Source: Neckera pumila
Lineage: Eukaryota; Streptophyta; Bryopsida; Hypnales; Neckeraceae
Assembly: GCA_963969595.1 (NCBI GenBank)
Contig: OZ018415.1
Location: 14,322,001 to 14,386,000 of the forward strand
Direction: 5' to 3'
DNA: 64,000 bases
Positions within the stretch are counted from its first letter, which is position 1. Every line of letters begins with the position of its first letter. The notes under the pieces were generated by a model. That model saw nothing but the letters and a program-made list of their open reading frames with translations, ran no database searches and had not been told where the DNA came from. The translations under genes and the position numbers were made by a program. Shown here one piece after another: positions 1 through 11,085 of the stretch.

Positions 1-1685
1 GACTGCCATTTGGCCGTTCCTTCTGATCTAGTCATATCACTTTGCCATGGGATGTGGCTAGGTTGTTCATGTCAGGTCTTGTCACTTTGACCAAGAAGGC
101 TGGTCCATTTGACTAGGGTCCAACCCTTTATCTGCTGTCCATCTAATCTCCACCATCTAATCTCCACCTTGATTTCAGGAAATTTGGCCCTTTCCAAAGT
201 CAAAGAAAAATTAGTTGACTAGCATGCCTTCGAGTTGAAGTTTGCCTAAAAAAGCCTATAACTTCTTCACTCAGCATTGGAATGAAATAAAAAATTTATA
301 TCTATGAAGCTCTAGTAGAATTATACATCTTCAAAATATTTTTCAAACATTCACTAAAAATTGTGATCTAAACCTACCCAAACTCCAAATTGTTTTCCGA
401 GGAGACAATGGTCCTTTTGGGATTAATAGAATATAAAACCAACAAAGTAGTGTAGTATACCTTGTCTATCATTTGCTTTTCAATCTATAGTTCAATTACA
501 GTTTATTTTGGAGCATCTATCACTTTGCAATGTATTTGCTAAACTATTTACACTTTGGAAGTACCATTGTACCACATATGCTACCATCATATCTATGCTA
601 CTATTATAATATGCCCCTAGATTCCTAGAAAGGGGGTGAAAATTTTAAGTCCTTCTTTTGTATATGGAAAAATGTAAAAGAAAGTAATATCAATTGAATT
701 TTTATTTTTATAGAAGATATGGATTCCTATTAAAAATTTAAGTGCATTGCCTTTAAAATCTATAAACACCATTAGATCCTACATAAATAATTGATGATTC
801 CACATTCCTTAATTGTAGTTTTATTCATCTAAATTAGCCTCAAATAAAAAATACTTCAAAAAATTCTCAAATATTGAAGTTCTAATGATAGGCTACAATA
901 ATTAATGCATTTGTAGGCTCCTATATTCCTAAGATGGCCACTTAATCACTTCCAAGTTCAATTTTGTATTGTAAGCTGTCTTTTGAGTGGATAGTGAGGG
1001 ACACGTGCATTCAATTAATGCACCCTCCCTTCCATTCACTCAAAAGATTTCCCCTCCTTTAATTTTTAGTTTTTAACATTTTAAATTAAATTTATAATTA
1101 AATTAAATTGACTTGCCACCCCCCTTCCTATTTGTAATTCCCAAGAAGCTGGGTACCTGCAGACAATATGGAATATATTGTACTATTGTAGATTTGTATT
1201 CATGTTCATATTTGTATTTATATGTTGTATCTATATCTAGTATTCATATCTAGTATTTAGCATCCGTATCCATATTTGGTACCATTGGTAGAGATGCCAT
1301 CCAACAGCGAAGGATTTTTTTCAAATCAACAGCAGATGGGGGGAAGAGGAGTTCTGTAAATCATTATCAACGGCTATCATTTTTTTCAGAAGGGGGGGTC
1401 GATTAATGGATAGGTTCTTGTAAACACAGGAGATGGTAACTTGCACACATTAAAAATTCATCTTTCACCACCATGTCAAATCCACAAATCTTTTTGTTTA
1501 TTTATTCAAAATTGGCAAATTCAAAAGCCTTCTATTGTCCATGGATGTAATTAGGACTTATAAAATGGCAAGAATTGTCAATGGTAGGATTCTGGTGAAT
1601 TAGTTTAATTTAATTATTTTTTTATTTCATAATCAAACCACAATGCTTACTTGTTTGCAAACTTTGATAATTTTCAAGACTTAAT
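1..1685. other. AT-rich intergenic DNA, no gene seen
   Basis: No long open frame, RNA gene or complete element is recognisable here. A short run of TATTTGTATTTATATG-like imperfect repeats lies around 1180-1280. The tract is probably old, decayed repeat DNA like much of the window, but I could not match it to another copy. Confidence 0.5.
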
Positions 1686-2586
1686 TGGGTGATTGCAAGA
1701 AACATTTTTCCTTTTTTTTTAACTCGTTGGCCTAGGACATGTGGTTTTTATTCAAAATTTTTGTATCATATATTAGTTTTGTATGAAATTTGAAAGGAAG
1801 GTACATATAATAGTTGTAAATATTGAATGATTTAAAAAAAAATTCAAAACTAGTTTAACATTATTAAATAGCTTCCAATTGGATGTCTACATTAGCCATT
1901 TGAGGAATTCAATACTATTTTTGATCCAAAAACGCAAATTAGAAGGTCAAAATTAAATAAATAAGGACTTTTACTGAAACTACACAAGTTTATAAAGAGA
2001 TTTTCTAAAATTAATAAAGTATCTACCTTCCACATGTGCTCAAAGTGCACTAGTCCACTACCTTAATTTGTACACATATGGCAACTTTCATTAAGATGGA
2101 GCCATTTCCAAATTTTGGCGATTTTATAGTTCAGATTGCTCGGTTTGAAATCTATACCTGTCCTAGATAGTTCAAAATGGACGGTCTAAAAGTGGCATAT
2201 TTCATATGCCATTTTAATGAAATCCACTTGATACATGCAATTTTTCTTAAGAGATGCAAATGGTTGAGAAGGAGTCTAAGGAAGGATCACCTTCAAGTTA
2301 GAAAAAATAATTGATTTTAAGGAATCTCTTAAATTTATTTTTTTATTTTTTTATTTTTTTATTTTTTTCTAAAATCAAACATCAAAGTATCTATTTTTGT
2401 AGCATTTTTCCATCATTTTTTTGGGCATAAATTTTGAAGATAAAATTTTCTAGGCTTGAATTTTTACACAGATATTATTTAGGATGTCCAAATTTTATTC
2501 CATTTTCAAGAAGTTAATTTCAAAAGTCATATTAGTTCTGAAACAAGCTGTTTTGAGTCAAAAATAGCAGGTGTTTCTTGCAATAG
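1686..2586. mobile_element. F3-type TIR element, subfamily b
   Basis: The left end GGGTGATTGCAAGAAACA and the right end GGTGTTTCTTGCAATA form terminal inverted repeats. The interior matches, in reverse orientation, the element at 25033-25730: both contain the stretch near GTGCACTTTGAG and ATGTGGAAGGT. This copy also carries an extra block (about 2080-2240) with CATTAAAATGGC and TTAATGAAA motifs, which is probably another small insertion. No coding capacity is visible. Confidence 0.55.
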
Positions 2587-2878
2587 TAATGACCGGTCGA
2601 GCTTATAGTTGTATGATGAGCCTCTTGTGGAGGCCATTTTGCCCCCCTTGTTTTACCCCTGGGAAAACGCAAGAACATTTCATTTGCTATGCATGAATTT
2701 TTTTGCAAATTCTAAGTTCATATTTGCAATCAGCGGCCCCAAATTAGCTAGGAGCTCTAGGTGTTAATAGTTGAACAAAGACGGCACAAAATAGGGGGGC
2801 CATTTTTTTACATTCACCCTGGGCTTTACCTCCGAAAGAGGCTCGTCATACAACTATAAGCTCTATCTTAATGACCGG
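2587..2878. mobile_element. MITE with 10-bp target-site duplication
   Basis: A 272-bp element (2597-2868) has near-perfect terminal inverted repeats. AGCTTATAGTTGTATGA starts at 2600 and its reverse complement ends near 2862, and the similarity continues for about 30 bp (GAGCCTCTTGTGGAGG against GAGCCTCTTTCGGAGG). It is flanked by TAATGACCGG at 2587-2596 and again at 2869-2878. A 9-10 bp duplication fits Mutator-like elements. No open reading frame is present, so it is non-autonomous. Confidence 0.8.
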
Positions 2879-2949
2879 GCAGTCAAGAAATTCCTCCAAT
2901 TTAACCAAAAGTGATATACTATACAGATACTGAAAAAAAGTAAATGTTT

Positions 2950-3900
2950 ACGATGGACAATTTAACAACGACTGTACAAGTACATGACTGTAGCTTGCTA
3001 GACTGACCATTACAACGCAACTATTCTCTCAGGCCTGTGCATTGATACTGCTGGCCCATATTGCTTTCAGGACGCATTGCTGAGGGCGAGGAAGGAAAAT
3101 TAATTGTTCCATACTCAATGCAAAGCTTGCAAGCATACAAGAGCTACTTAATGTTGCTACACAAACTTCACGGTCGGTACTTATGACTCAAGTGGACTGC
3201 TATGAAAAGGTTTTCTGAATTAGCCTTGAATCAAATCTATAAGTATTGAATAGGAAAGGTCACAAGTGCACTTGCATCCAACAACAGTGACTATAACTTA
3301 CATGCAGAGTAACCAAGAGCACACACATGTATACTGCCTACCCTGCTCAAGGACGCTTGCGAGGGTGGGTGCGAGCAAGGGGGTGAGCAAACGGGTGCCT
3401 TCACGGTGAAAAGGGGCGCAGACTTACAAGAGTTAGCCAATGTTGTGCAAACCTCAAAGATGGAAAACTTGAAATACGGAAATTAATTTGCAACACCAAT
3501 TCACCCGTGGAAGATAGTGAAAAAGATTTACTGAATGAGCGCTATGTCGAACAAATCCAGAAGTTATGAACAAAAAAATGTTCACAATGACTCATCCTAA
3601 AAGGACTGTAAATGGAGACTGACCATGATCTTTTACATATCTAGTGACCTGCACAGGTGTAACCTGGCCCATGCTGCTTTAGGACGTTTACAAGGGTGAG
3701 CAAACAGGTGCATTGACAATGTAAAGGGGAGCAGACTTGCAAGGGTTAACGAAATGCTATGCCAACCTCAAAGAAAGAATTTGTAACACCTATTGACAAG
3801 TGGAAAGATTTACTGCATGGCTGCATGAGTTAAGTTGAACAATTCCCAGAAGTATTGAACAAAAAAAGCTCACGATGGCACATCCAACAAGGATTATAAA
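2950..3900. repeat. Degenerate ~300-bp tandem repeat
   Basis: Successive blocks share the same ordered motifs: AGGACG(C/T)TT, GGGTGAGCAAACGGGTGC, AAAGGGG(C/A)GCAGACTT, CAACCTCAAAGA, TGGAAAGATTTACTG, AACAAAAAAA(T)G, and a closing ATGGAGACT(G/C)ACCA. The clearest units are about 3340-3640 and 3640-3905, with a weaker one near 2990-3130. The repeat ends exactly where the coding-like island at 3900 begins, so that ORF's first codons are repeat-derived. Confidence 0.65.
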
Positions 3901-4295
3901 TGGAGACTCACCACGATATGATCGTTTACATATCTAGTGACCTGCCAATGGATATCGCTTGCTTATGCTGGCTTGGGGACGTCTATAAGGATGAGGACGA
4001 GCAGGTGGGCGAGCATAAAGTCGACACAGCGAGCGAAGAGGCGAACATGGAGGTGGATTCCACACAAGAGAAGGAGGAAATGGCTTTGGCCGTGGAATTT
4101 CAACCGTCAGCGACGCTATCTAGTGAAGTCTCCTCGACAGCAGAGGAGAGTACGTCGGCTTCTCCAAGTTGGCTTTGGGCACTGTCTGCAGCTTCTTCTC
4201 TGGCGAGATTGCTTGTGGCCCCTTGCTGCCCTTACTTCTCTTCGCCTTCCACCCTTGCTGCACTAGAGAAGCCATTTTTGGCGCGCTGGACTTAG
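3900..4295 (+). CDS. Unidentified ORF in a GC-richer island
   Basis: This 131-codon plus-strand frame is open in an island of higher GC than its surroundings. The middle (about residues 29-75) is very acidic and serine-rich, and the end is alanine/leucine-rich. I recognise no family. A 64-codon frame on the opposite strand (4120-4314) is lysine-rich and equally plausible, with a run like APKSSAPK near its start. The first codons derive from the tandem repeat to the left. It may be an exon remnant of a gene on either strand rather than a complete gene. Confidence 0.25.
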   Translation: METHHDMIVYISSDLPMDIACLCWLGDVYKDEDEQVGEHKVDTASEEANMEVDSTQEKEEMALAVEFQPSATLSSEVSSTAEESTSASPSWLWALSAASSLARLLVAPCCPYFSSPSTLAALEKPFLARWT

Positions 4296-4395
4296 GAGCC
4301 AAACTGACTCCCATGTTGACGAGTTACTGCAAAATTGAAATCCAAAATTCTAGAGATGGGACTGAGCTCCCGGTCTGTGTGAGAATTTTATAACT

Positions 4396-5430
4396 TAGTC
4401 CACAATTATGATTCGCATGTAATCAGCAATGTGGCTTGAGATGGAGCTGCAAATTTTAAGAAAAATACTTACACACCGGGTTTACTAATTTGGAAGTCTG
4501 GTTGCACGACTCTCACTTCTAGTTGTTATGAAAATCAAAAGGACAGTTCAACTAGTGCAGTGAAAAGGAATAAAGTCTTGAGAAAATTCAGGCCACAAAC
4601 ACCTCAAATGAATGCTAGCTTTTCTTGTGGAATTAGAGAATAAAAATACTAAAACTAAAATTCGAAAGCCAGCAATCACTGCTTGCTAGTTCTTACTTGC
4701 ATCATATTTTCATTATCTATTTGAAGGTATGAAAAAGAACTCTCGTCATAAGAGTATAGGAAATCAAGGATCCTTTATGTATCTGATCTCCCAAGTAAGC
4801 AAAGTTGGCCGACAGAATTGACAGTGAAACAATGATGTCACTCTTGGAGTACCTGTCGACGCGGTGAGTTGTCTCCACAAATTGGCATCACCTGCCTACC
4901 ACTGCACTCATAATTGAAACAAGTATCTAGGTCAAACCTCGATCCGAAGCCATCGAAATAATGTTCCCGAAAGTTTGACTCAGAGGGGCAGGAAGAAACC
5001 CAAATATTCCTACAATCGAACTACAAATACTACAGCAATCGCCAAAAAAATGGAGTAAAGTTTCCACATGAAAACTGAACATCAAAAGCAACGAAGTCTT
5101 AAATGCAAAAAAAACACCCATAATTCTCATAATACACAGGCAGACACTGATACAACCAAAGTGACCCTAAAAAACAGGAATGCGAAATTCAAACTCACAA
5201 TCAAAATACAAAAATACAGAATTGCGCAATTCTCCACATACACAATTGAGCACTAATGCGCAACCAAGATTGCCTGAAATTCGCAAGGAGTAAAAGATGT
5301 ATAAGCAAGCATCCGAATGATCGTACTGACAAAATCAGAACCTGAAGAAAGACAGGGATACTAAATTCACACCTGGAAGTAGCGGAGACCTTCAAGTTGA
5401 CCGAACGCGCCTAGTCTCCTCCAGAAGTTG
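4396..5430. other. Intergenic tract between ORF island and F-box A promoter
   Basis: Base composition is intermediate, higher in GC than the gene deserts. Only short open frames are present on either strand and none is convincing. No mobile-element ends were identified. Confidence 0.4.
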
Positions 5431-5839
5431 CTGTGCCCAGCACAGGACTTCACCGGAATCAGAGCTGTCCCTGTCATGGTTGTCATGGCTGCCATTTCTT
5501 CTTCCCCAATCAGGCCAGCTGCGGAAGCTCTAAAATAATATTTTTCTCAAAGAAAGTCGATTGCTTCAAGGAGCTGGAGAATTGGGACTGGGAGCGTGGA
5601 TTGTGGGCCTCGTAGGTGATTGCGAAGCGTGGTGGAGGACGAACAGGATAAAGAAAAATGTTGCGCATTGCTTGGAGGTGGATGGATCAACGTTCGTCCT
5701 GTCGATTTTGCGGCTCTCGTCCCTTGGGTTGAACGATCGTTTTCAAATACTTTCTTTTGGAGATCGTTTTGGAGGTTCGTTGCGTCGAGTTTTCGGTTAT
5801 CGTCTTTTGCAGAACGATCGTTCCGATGATCCTTTCGCA

Positions 5840-6489
5840 GAATTACCGAGCTTTGGTTTCCGTGAGTCCAACTACCGAGGTTTGGTTTTCCTAAGTCCAA
5901 CTACCGAGGCTCCCAAGTACTCTTATAAAAGCTCCTAGTAATCAAGATCTCTGAGCATTTGGTCATTTACCTGGTTTCCCTTTGCTCTGCTGTAGTTCGC
6001 TTTTCTTGCAGTTTGCTGTAGTTTGCTGTTCTCGTAGTTTCCCTTGCTCTTGCCGTAGTTTGCTTTTATCGCCAAGAACTTTCATACAGTCATGGCTGCG
6101 TAAGTCTTTTCATTACTTGTTGAACACTAGGCATATTTTCTCCAAGCAAGGGCACAACCCTAAATTTTTCTTTTCGTTGGATTCAAATCAAGCACAATTC
6201 CATTCACAAGCTAGCCAGCAATTCAGTTCTGTCTTAGGACAAGGCTTGCACGTACTTGTTTTCAAAGTCAAGTAGGCTCTCAGTCTGAGTTTTTCATTTC
6301 CCGGAAACGAGTCGGGCACAGTGCGTTCCATTAAATATACAAACTAGCAGTGTCAGTTGTCTCTCCGGGCAAGTCTGCCACGTACTGATTTTCAAATAGG
6401 TTCTCAGATTAGAATTGTTGCAAGGCAGTAGCTAGTAGTTCTATCCACCTTCCAGATTTTGCATAGTGTATGTACGTCGCGCTAGCCCG
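5840..6489 (+). promoter_or_regulatory. F-box gene A promoter and 5'UTR with intron
   Basis: A TATA box (TATAAAA, 5924-5930) is conserved in the paralogue at 56177-56183. Upstream are tandem copies of a ~25-bp unit, AGTCCAACTACCGAGGTTTGG, also found upstream of gene B, and several palindromic CGATCG sites. A splice donor GCGTAAGTC at about 6100 and an acceptor TTCCAG ending near 6455 are conserved in both copies and imply a ~355-bp 5'UTR intron. Confidence 0.6.
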
Positions 6490-9096
6490 ATGTCAAACAG
6501 CGGATTTGAAACCCTAGCCGTATTAGGGCAACACAGCACGGGATCGAAAGCAGATTCCCATCTTTCCCAGATATCAGAATCAGGATTTGAAGTAGTAAAT
6601 ACGGAACCAGACTCGAACACTCTTTCCGATTCAACAGAAGAGCATCAACCAGCTCATGATGACGAGTATATGGATGTAGATTCGGTCCATAGTATGGATG
6701 TTGCAATGGTAACGCAACCAGGTGGAAATCATCCCGAGCCTTGGAGCTTGCCAGAATCACCGATTTTTACCGAAACAGTACTGTCGCACTCAAGTTTCTT
6801 GAAAAGCCTCAAGGCGGACGAGATTCTGCACCTAAAGCACGTTTGTAAGACGTGGGCAACTTGGTTTAACAGCAGCACTGATATCATCACCAAGGTCCGT
6901 CGCCAGGACGAGAGCTCCGACTGGTATTTCCCAGTGCTCTACAGGCTTGCAACTCCGGCACATCTCTTCTCCTGGACTTGGTCAGGAATCTGGCACGGGA
7001 CTGACGAGCACTCGTTGGAAACGCAGCCCCGCCCGCTCCCTTCTCTAGATTGTGTGCCGCCTGCTTGGCGCAAGTGGAGCCACCCGCAGACCGTCGCCAT
7101 CGCAGGTAAATAAGACGTGCAGTCACTTCACATGAGCCCCAAAATGAAATGTAATTGCGGTCTAAATTAGTTAGCTTGATATGATTATTATACTCAGGCT
7201 AGGAGGTCGATTATTCTTGGTTACCTTACCAGAAGTTTTGTAGGCGATTATCTGCACTAGAAACTTCACTGTGTAGCTGGGAAAAGCATGCGTAGAGCGA
7301 TTTCTTGCTAGATTCGATCTCCAATTTGATCTTAAACTTTGCCATATAAAATATACGAATTAATGTCGTGGGACTTCGATCACTCATGCAGGTGGCCTGC
7401 TCCTCATCAGGTTCGTTCGTGACATTGTCAATGTCCCGGTCAGCGCGGACTCCAGCACCAGGATGCCGGGTTGCCCTGGCTACGTCACCCTCAATAACAG
7501 GAACTGGGAGCCTCTGATGGTGGTCAATCCCCTCACAAAAGCAGTCCGGTTCCTTCCAGCACCTGATTGTTTCAAACTTGCAGACTGGGATGTGTGGTCC
7601 TATCATTATATGCAAGCGCTCATGCGGGTGAACGATGAAGCAAACTCGTACGAAGTCTTTCTCTTGTACAACGATTTGGTGTTCATTTACTCCTCCACGT
7701 CTGATAGCTGGAAATGTTTGGAGTTCCACCAAGAGGGTCCGTGGCGGAGGAATTGGCACGAATGGGGATACAACTGTGCCAGCGCTTGGGTAGGCCGACG
7801 TCTCTTTGTGGCAGACATTCGATATCCTGACGATGCAGATTTTTTCAAGAACCCATTCACTGCCGGAATTCTCCAGGTAAGGCAGTTTCAATACAATTCA
7901 CAATTAAAATACTTCTGGTTGCCATGTAAACGTGGAGGCTAGGGAGATTATTCTGGTTCCTTCATGGTTTAGAGTGTTGACAATAAGGATAATTTGAGCC
8001 ACTGATCTTATTTGTATGGCTGTATGGCTACATGTATTCCAAATTTCACTTCATGGTGTTAACACTTTCTAGTGCAAAAATCATCTGGTGTATGGCTGTA
8101 TATGGGCCACATTCTAATTGACTTAGTATGGCTGAATGTGGCAAACTAGCCACATCACCATATACAGCCAAGCGGAAAATTTGGGTCACGGATTTCATTT
8201 TATCGCTTTCTAATGCAATATCATCTGGAAATTTTTTGATACTTCCGGAAGGCCGGGGACAAGGATAATTAATACATAGTTTTTCTCCCTCAGTGTGAAA
8301 ATTATTGTTTCATCTTTCATCGATGTAAACCTTGAACTGATCACTACAGTTAGGTGATACATATTTATATGGTATACAATATGTTGATCGAATGATTTCA
8401 AATACAGTGCAGCTGACATACAAGCTGTGTTTACCTTCACCTTATTTTTACCTTCTTGTCCCACAGGTCTTTGAAATCAACGTCGAAGCTGGGGACTGGA
8501 GACGATACCACAAGTTTCCATTACGGAAGGTTACTTATAGTAACTGGATCCCATTTATCGATGTGACAGACATCGACCGCAACGAGGAGGCCGACGACTC
8601 GATTTATCTCCAGAATTTGGAGCTCGTAGAATGCATGGGCCACCTCTACGCAGTGATTCCCGCAAGACTTGACGAGCATTTGCATCCTTTGGAGGACGAC
8701 ACCAACGACCGACCGATCCGCTGGTCGAACTGGTCCAACTATGAGCCGCTAGACCCCAATTACATGCCTCTTCAGTTCTACATCTTGCAACTGGAAGGAG
8801 ACAGGTTATTAAATGGCGTGCTGCCTATCAAACTGGAACCCAGAGCCCTTGGGTGGGATTATAAGTCTCGCCGACAAAATTTGTTCGACAAGACCAAGCC
8901 GGAGAACGGTCCTCCTTCACGGCGGAACTGGTTCAGCTGCGTTGGGAAGGGTAGCGTTATTTGGGTGAGCTGTGAAGACTATCTCTTGCAGTACGATGTG
9001 GTCTCCGGGCAGACGCAGACGCAGGTCATTCCGGTGAACTGGGTTGAAGAAAACATGAGGTTTGCATATCGGCCAAGCTTCCATATGAAGCCCTAG
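6490..9096 (+). CDS. F-box protein, kelch/beta-propeller-like C-terminus (copy A)
   Basis: Exons are 6490-7105, 7392-7876 and 8467-9096. The two introns are GT-AG and the joined frame is open for 576 aa. Residues 1-85 are acidic and low-complexity. A divergent F-box lies at about 86-127, with LPESPIF at its start and the conserved HVCKTWATWF core. The C-terminal part has short blocks typical of plant F-box/kelch proteins, such as NPLTKAVRFLPAP and LLYNDLVFIYSS. Such proteins normally recruit targets to an SCF ubiquitin ligase through SKP1; the target here is unknown. ATG 6490 was chosen because it is conserved in copy B. In copy A alone, a spliced upstream ATG at 6092 would add residues in frame. 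AATAAA follows at about 9110. The assignment rests on motif recognition only. Confidence 0.8.
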
Positions 9097-9690
9097 TTTG
9101 CGCACAAGAAATAAAAACCCTATATGTCACAGCACTAGCATATATAGTATGGTATAGTTTTTGTACTGGTTTTACAATTTGAAGTAGTTTAATATGACTC
9201 TATTTCAACATACAGTATACATTAGCTACTATTTGAGACTGCAATAGTTTGTGCAATACTTTGGGCGCAGTATATATATAGTATAATTATGTATTAATTG
9301 ATTCCGTATGTGTCTGAGACTTTTGCAACAAGCTTGGCGCCACAACTTTGCAATTGTTTGCAATAGAGTGGATAGACCATAAAAAGCCAATATATTTTGT
9401 TAAATTGGTGATATTTCAATATTTCACAAACAAAAAATTGTGTCACATATCTTCACAGTGGTCTAATTTCAAGCCACTTAGCCACAAAGTAGGACATATA
9501 TACATATTAAAAAGTTTTTTGTTTTTTGCAATTGAAATGGTAGTTTTTGAGTGGTTTTTGATGGAAAAAGGCCTTGGAGATTTAGGGATTAACATTTCCA
9601 ACTTGTATAGACTTTTAAATACTTCTACGTTAATATTGTTTAAGTTTAAATAATACAATTGCAACGCTCACTGCATAAAAAAATTCAATT
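9097..9690. other. 3' flank of F-box gene A
   Basis: The flank contains the poly(A) signal AATAAA (about 9110). A region conserved with gene B's flank runs about 9300-9510. About 90 bp of an F1 element 3' end lie at 9510-9605 (GAGTGGTTTTTGATGG, then TTTAGGGATTAAC). Most of that F1 copy has been lost here but persists in the right arm (52050-52450). Confidence 0.6.
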
Positions 9691-11085
9691 GGGTGATTGC
9701 AAAAAAGATCGGTCCTATTTCTTGTCACATTAAGGGTACTCTTTCCTATCATCCACTATAACTTTGAAGCAAATGTCCAATGAACATGAAATTTTTATTA
9801 GAGATGTCTAACTGTATGATAATCAGATCCTTTGTTTTTTAGAAATTTAGTAATAATTCTTCTATGTTTTAAAATCATTTTTCTTAATTTGTCACACCGT
9901 TAGGAATTTATACTATGTTACTACATTAGGAGTCTAGGTGAATGCAAAAAACACTTGTATTATTTTGCGTCACATCCTACATGCTGACATAGTAATTTAG
10001 GCATAACTTTTGCATATTGAATCCAAATGATTCAAGATTTATAGGGAAGGTTTTAATACTATTTAGTACCCAAAAAATCAAATTTGGAGCTGAAATTTTG
10101 AAAGAATGCTCTTCTAATAGACTTGTAGCTATTAAAAAAAGGACTTTTCAAAGTAGTTAATTTTATATTGTGTAGAAGTCCACAAAGATAGCTTCTTTCT
10201 TTTTACATTTTGGAATACATAAAATATTATTTTGGTGGTTCTTTTGGTGAATGACCATTTCCAATTCTCCATCTAGAGTTATTACATATGGTCAATTTTT
10301 ATTTTATCTATTTAATTTGTTTTCCTATTTTTAACTAATTAAAGCATAAAAATGTCTATTGTCTTGAGATTTGGCACTTTTCTAGTTCTCCCATTTAGAA
10401 AAATTTTCTATGCTTTTCCTTCCTTAGGTTTCTTCATCTTAAAGGTATATACATTGGTCATATTTTTTCTTTAAATTAAAAATCATTTTTCTAATTTTAA
10501 AGTACTCCAAAAAAAAAAACATGAGTACTGTGAAAATGCAACAAATAGTACAAGTGTTTCTTGCATTCACCTACCTTCAAATTTAATGATCTAGAATTGA
10601 AATTTCCATGGTCTCTTTGCATAGTAAGAAAGCATATTCCTAGTTTCCTACTAAAGAGAATAAAAAAATATACTATTTTGTGTTCTCCATATGAGTGCAA
10701 ACAACATTCCCATTGCACATTGTTTTTGAAAATAAACATTAATAAAGATGATTCTAAAATCAATCTTTTGGTGAAAGCTCATCACTATGAACTTTTTTCA
10801 AATAATTTTTTTATAGTTTTTTTAAAATTGCTTTTCCTATTTTTTACAAATTAAAATGTGAAACTATTGTGCAAATACTTGATTTCATGAGATTTTGTAT
10901 TTTTCTAGTTCTTCTACTTAGAAAATTTTTCTATATTTTTCTTTATTAGGGTACCTTTTTTTTAAAGGTGTACACATTAAATATATTTTAATATTTTTAA
11001 CCTTTTTTAAAAACTATTTTTTTAATTATAAAGCACTCCCAAAAGAAAAAATGAACATTGTGCAAAACACTTACTACAAAAAATG
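9691..11085 (+). mobile_element. F3 TIR element, interrupted by a second F3 element
   Basis: The left terminus GGGTGATTGCAAAAAAGAT is at 9691. The interior matches the complete copy at 19330-20068 in the same order: cold spots TTTGTCACACC, ATTTAATGATCTAGAATTGAAATTT, TTTTGGTGAAA, TTCTACTTAGAAAATTTTTCTAT. The right terminus is degenerate. A different F3-type element (9937-10571) sits in the middle. The same host element, without the insertion, is in the right arm (about 51420-51956). No coding capacity. Confidence 0.7.
9937..10571 (+). mobile_element. F3-type element (subfamily c) with TA target duplication
   Basis: The 635-bp element begins GGTGAATGCAAAAAACACTT and ends with the matching inverted TGTTTCTTGCATTCACC. 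It is flanked by TA at 9935-9936 and 10572-10573. The empty site is present in the right arm of the segmental duplication, where GAAGTCTCC-AATTTTAATG runs uninterrupted. The interior resembles 58627-59136 in reverse orientation, not that of the host element. Confidence 0.8.

Larger units (their letters stand above)
5620..10900. repeat. Left arm of inverted segmental duplication
   Basis: This segment is similar in reverse orientation to about 51420-56475. Shared in order are: the promoter with its ACCGAGG(T/C)TTGG repeats and TATA box, a 5'UTR intron donor, all three F-box exons and two introns, the AATAAA signal, a 3' flank containing TTGGCGCCACAACTTTGCAA, an F1 3' end, and an F3 element. The left arm has an extra 635-bp F3 insertion and a longer intron 2. 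The right arm keeps more of the F1 copy. Confidence 0.8.

Noticed and set aside
6466..6489. Start at 6466 for F-box gene A
   Set aside because: That codon is GTG, not ATG. The first ATG conserved in both paralogues is at 6490.
7226..7891. A 221-codon minus-strand ORF opposite F-box gene A exon 2 and a 184-codon plus-strand ORF opposite gene B (54199-54753)
   Set aside because: Both are antisense shadows of the conserved exon. The sense strand has the family motifs and splice sites, and the antisense frames cross the intron boundary.
10561..10854. 97-codon frame with similarity to a frame at 23998-24192
   Set aside because: The similarity is simply that of two F3 copies at the DNA level. The frames are not maintained in other copies.
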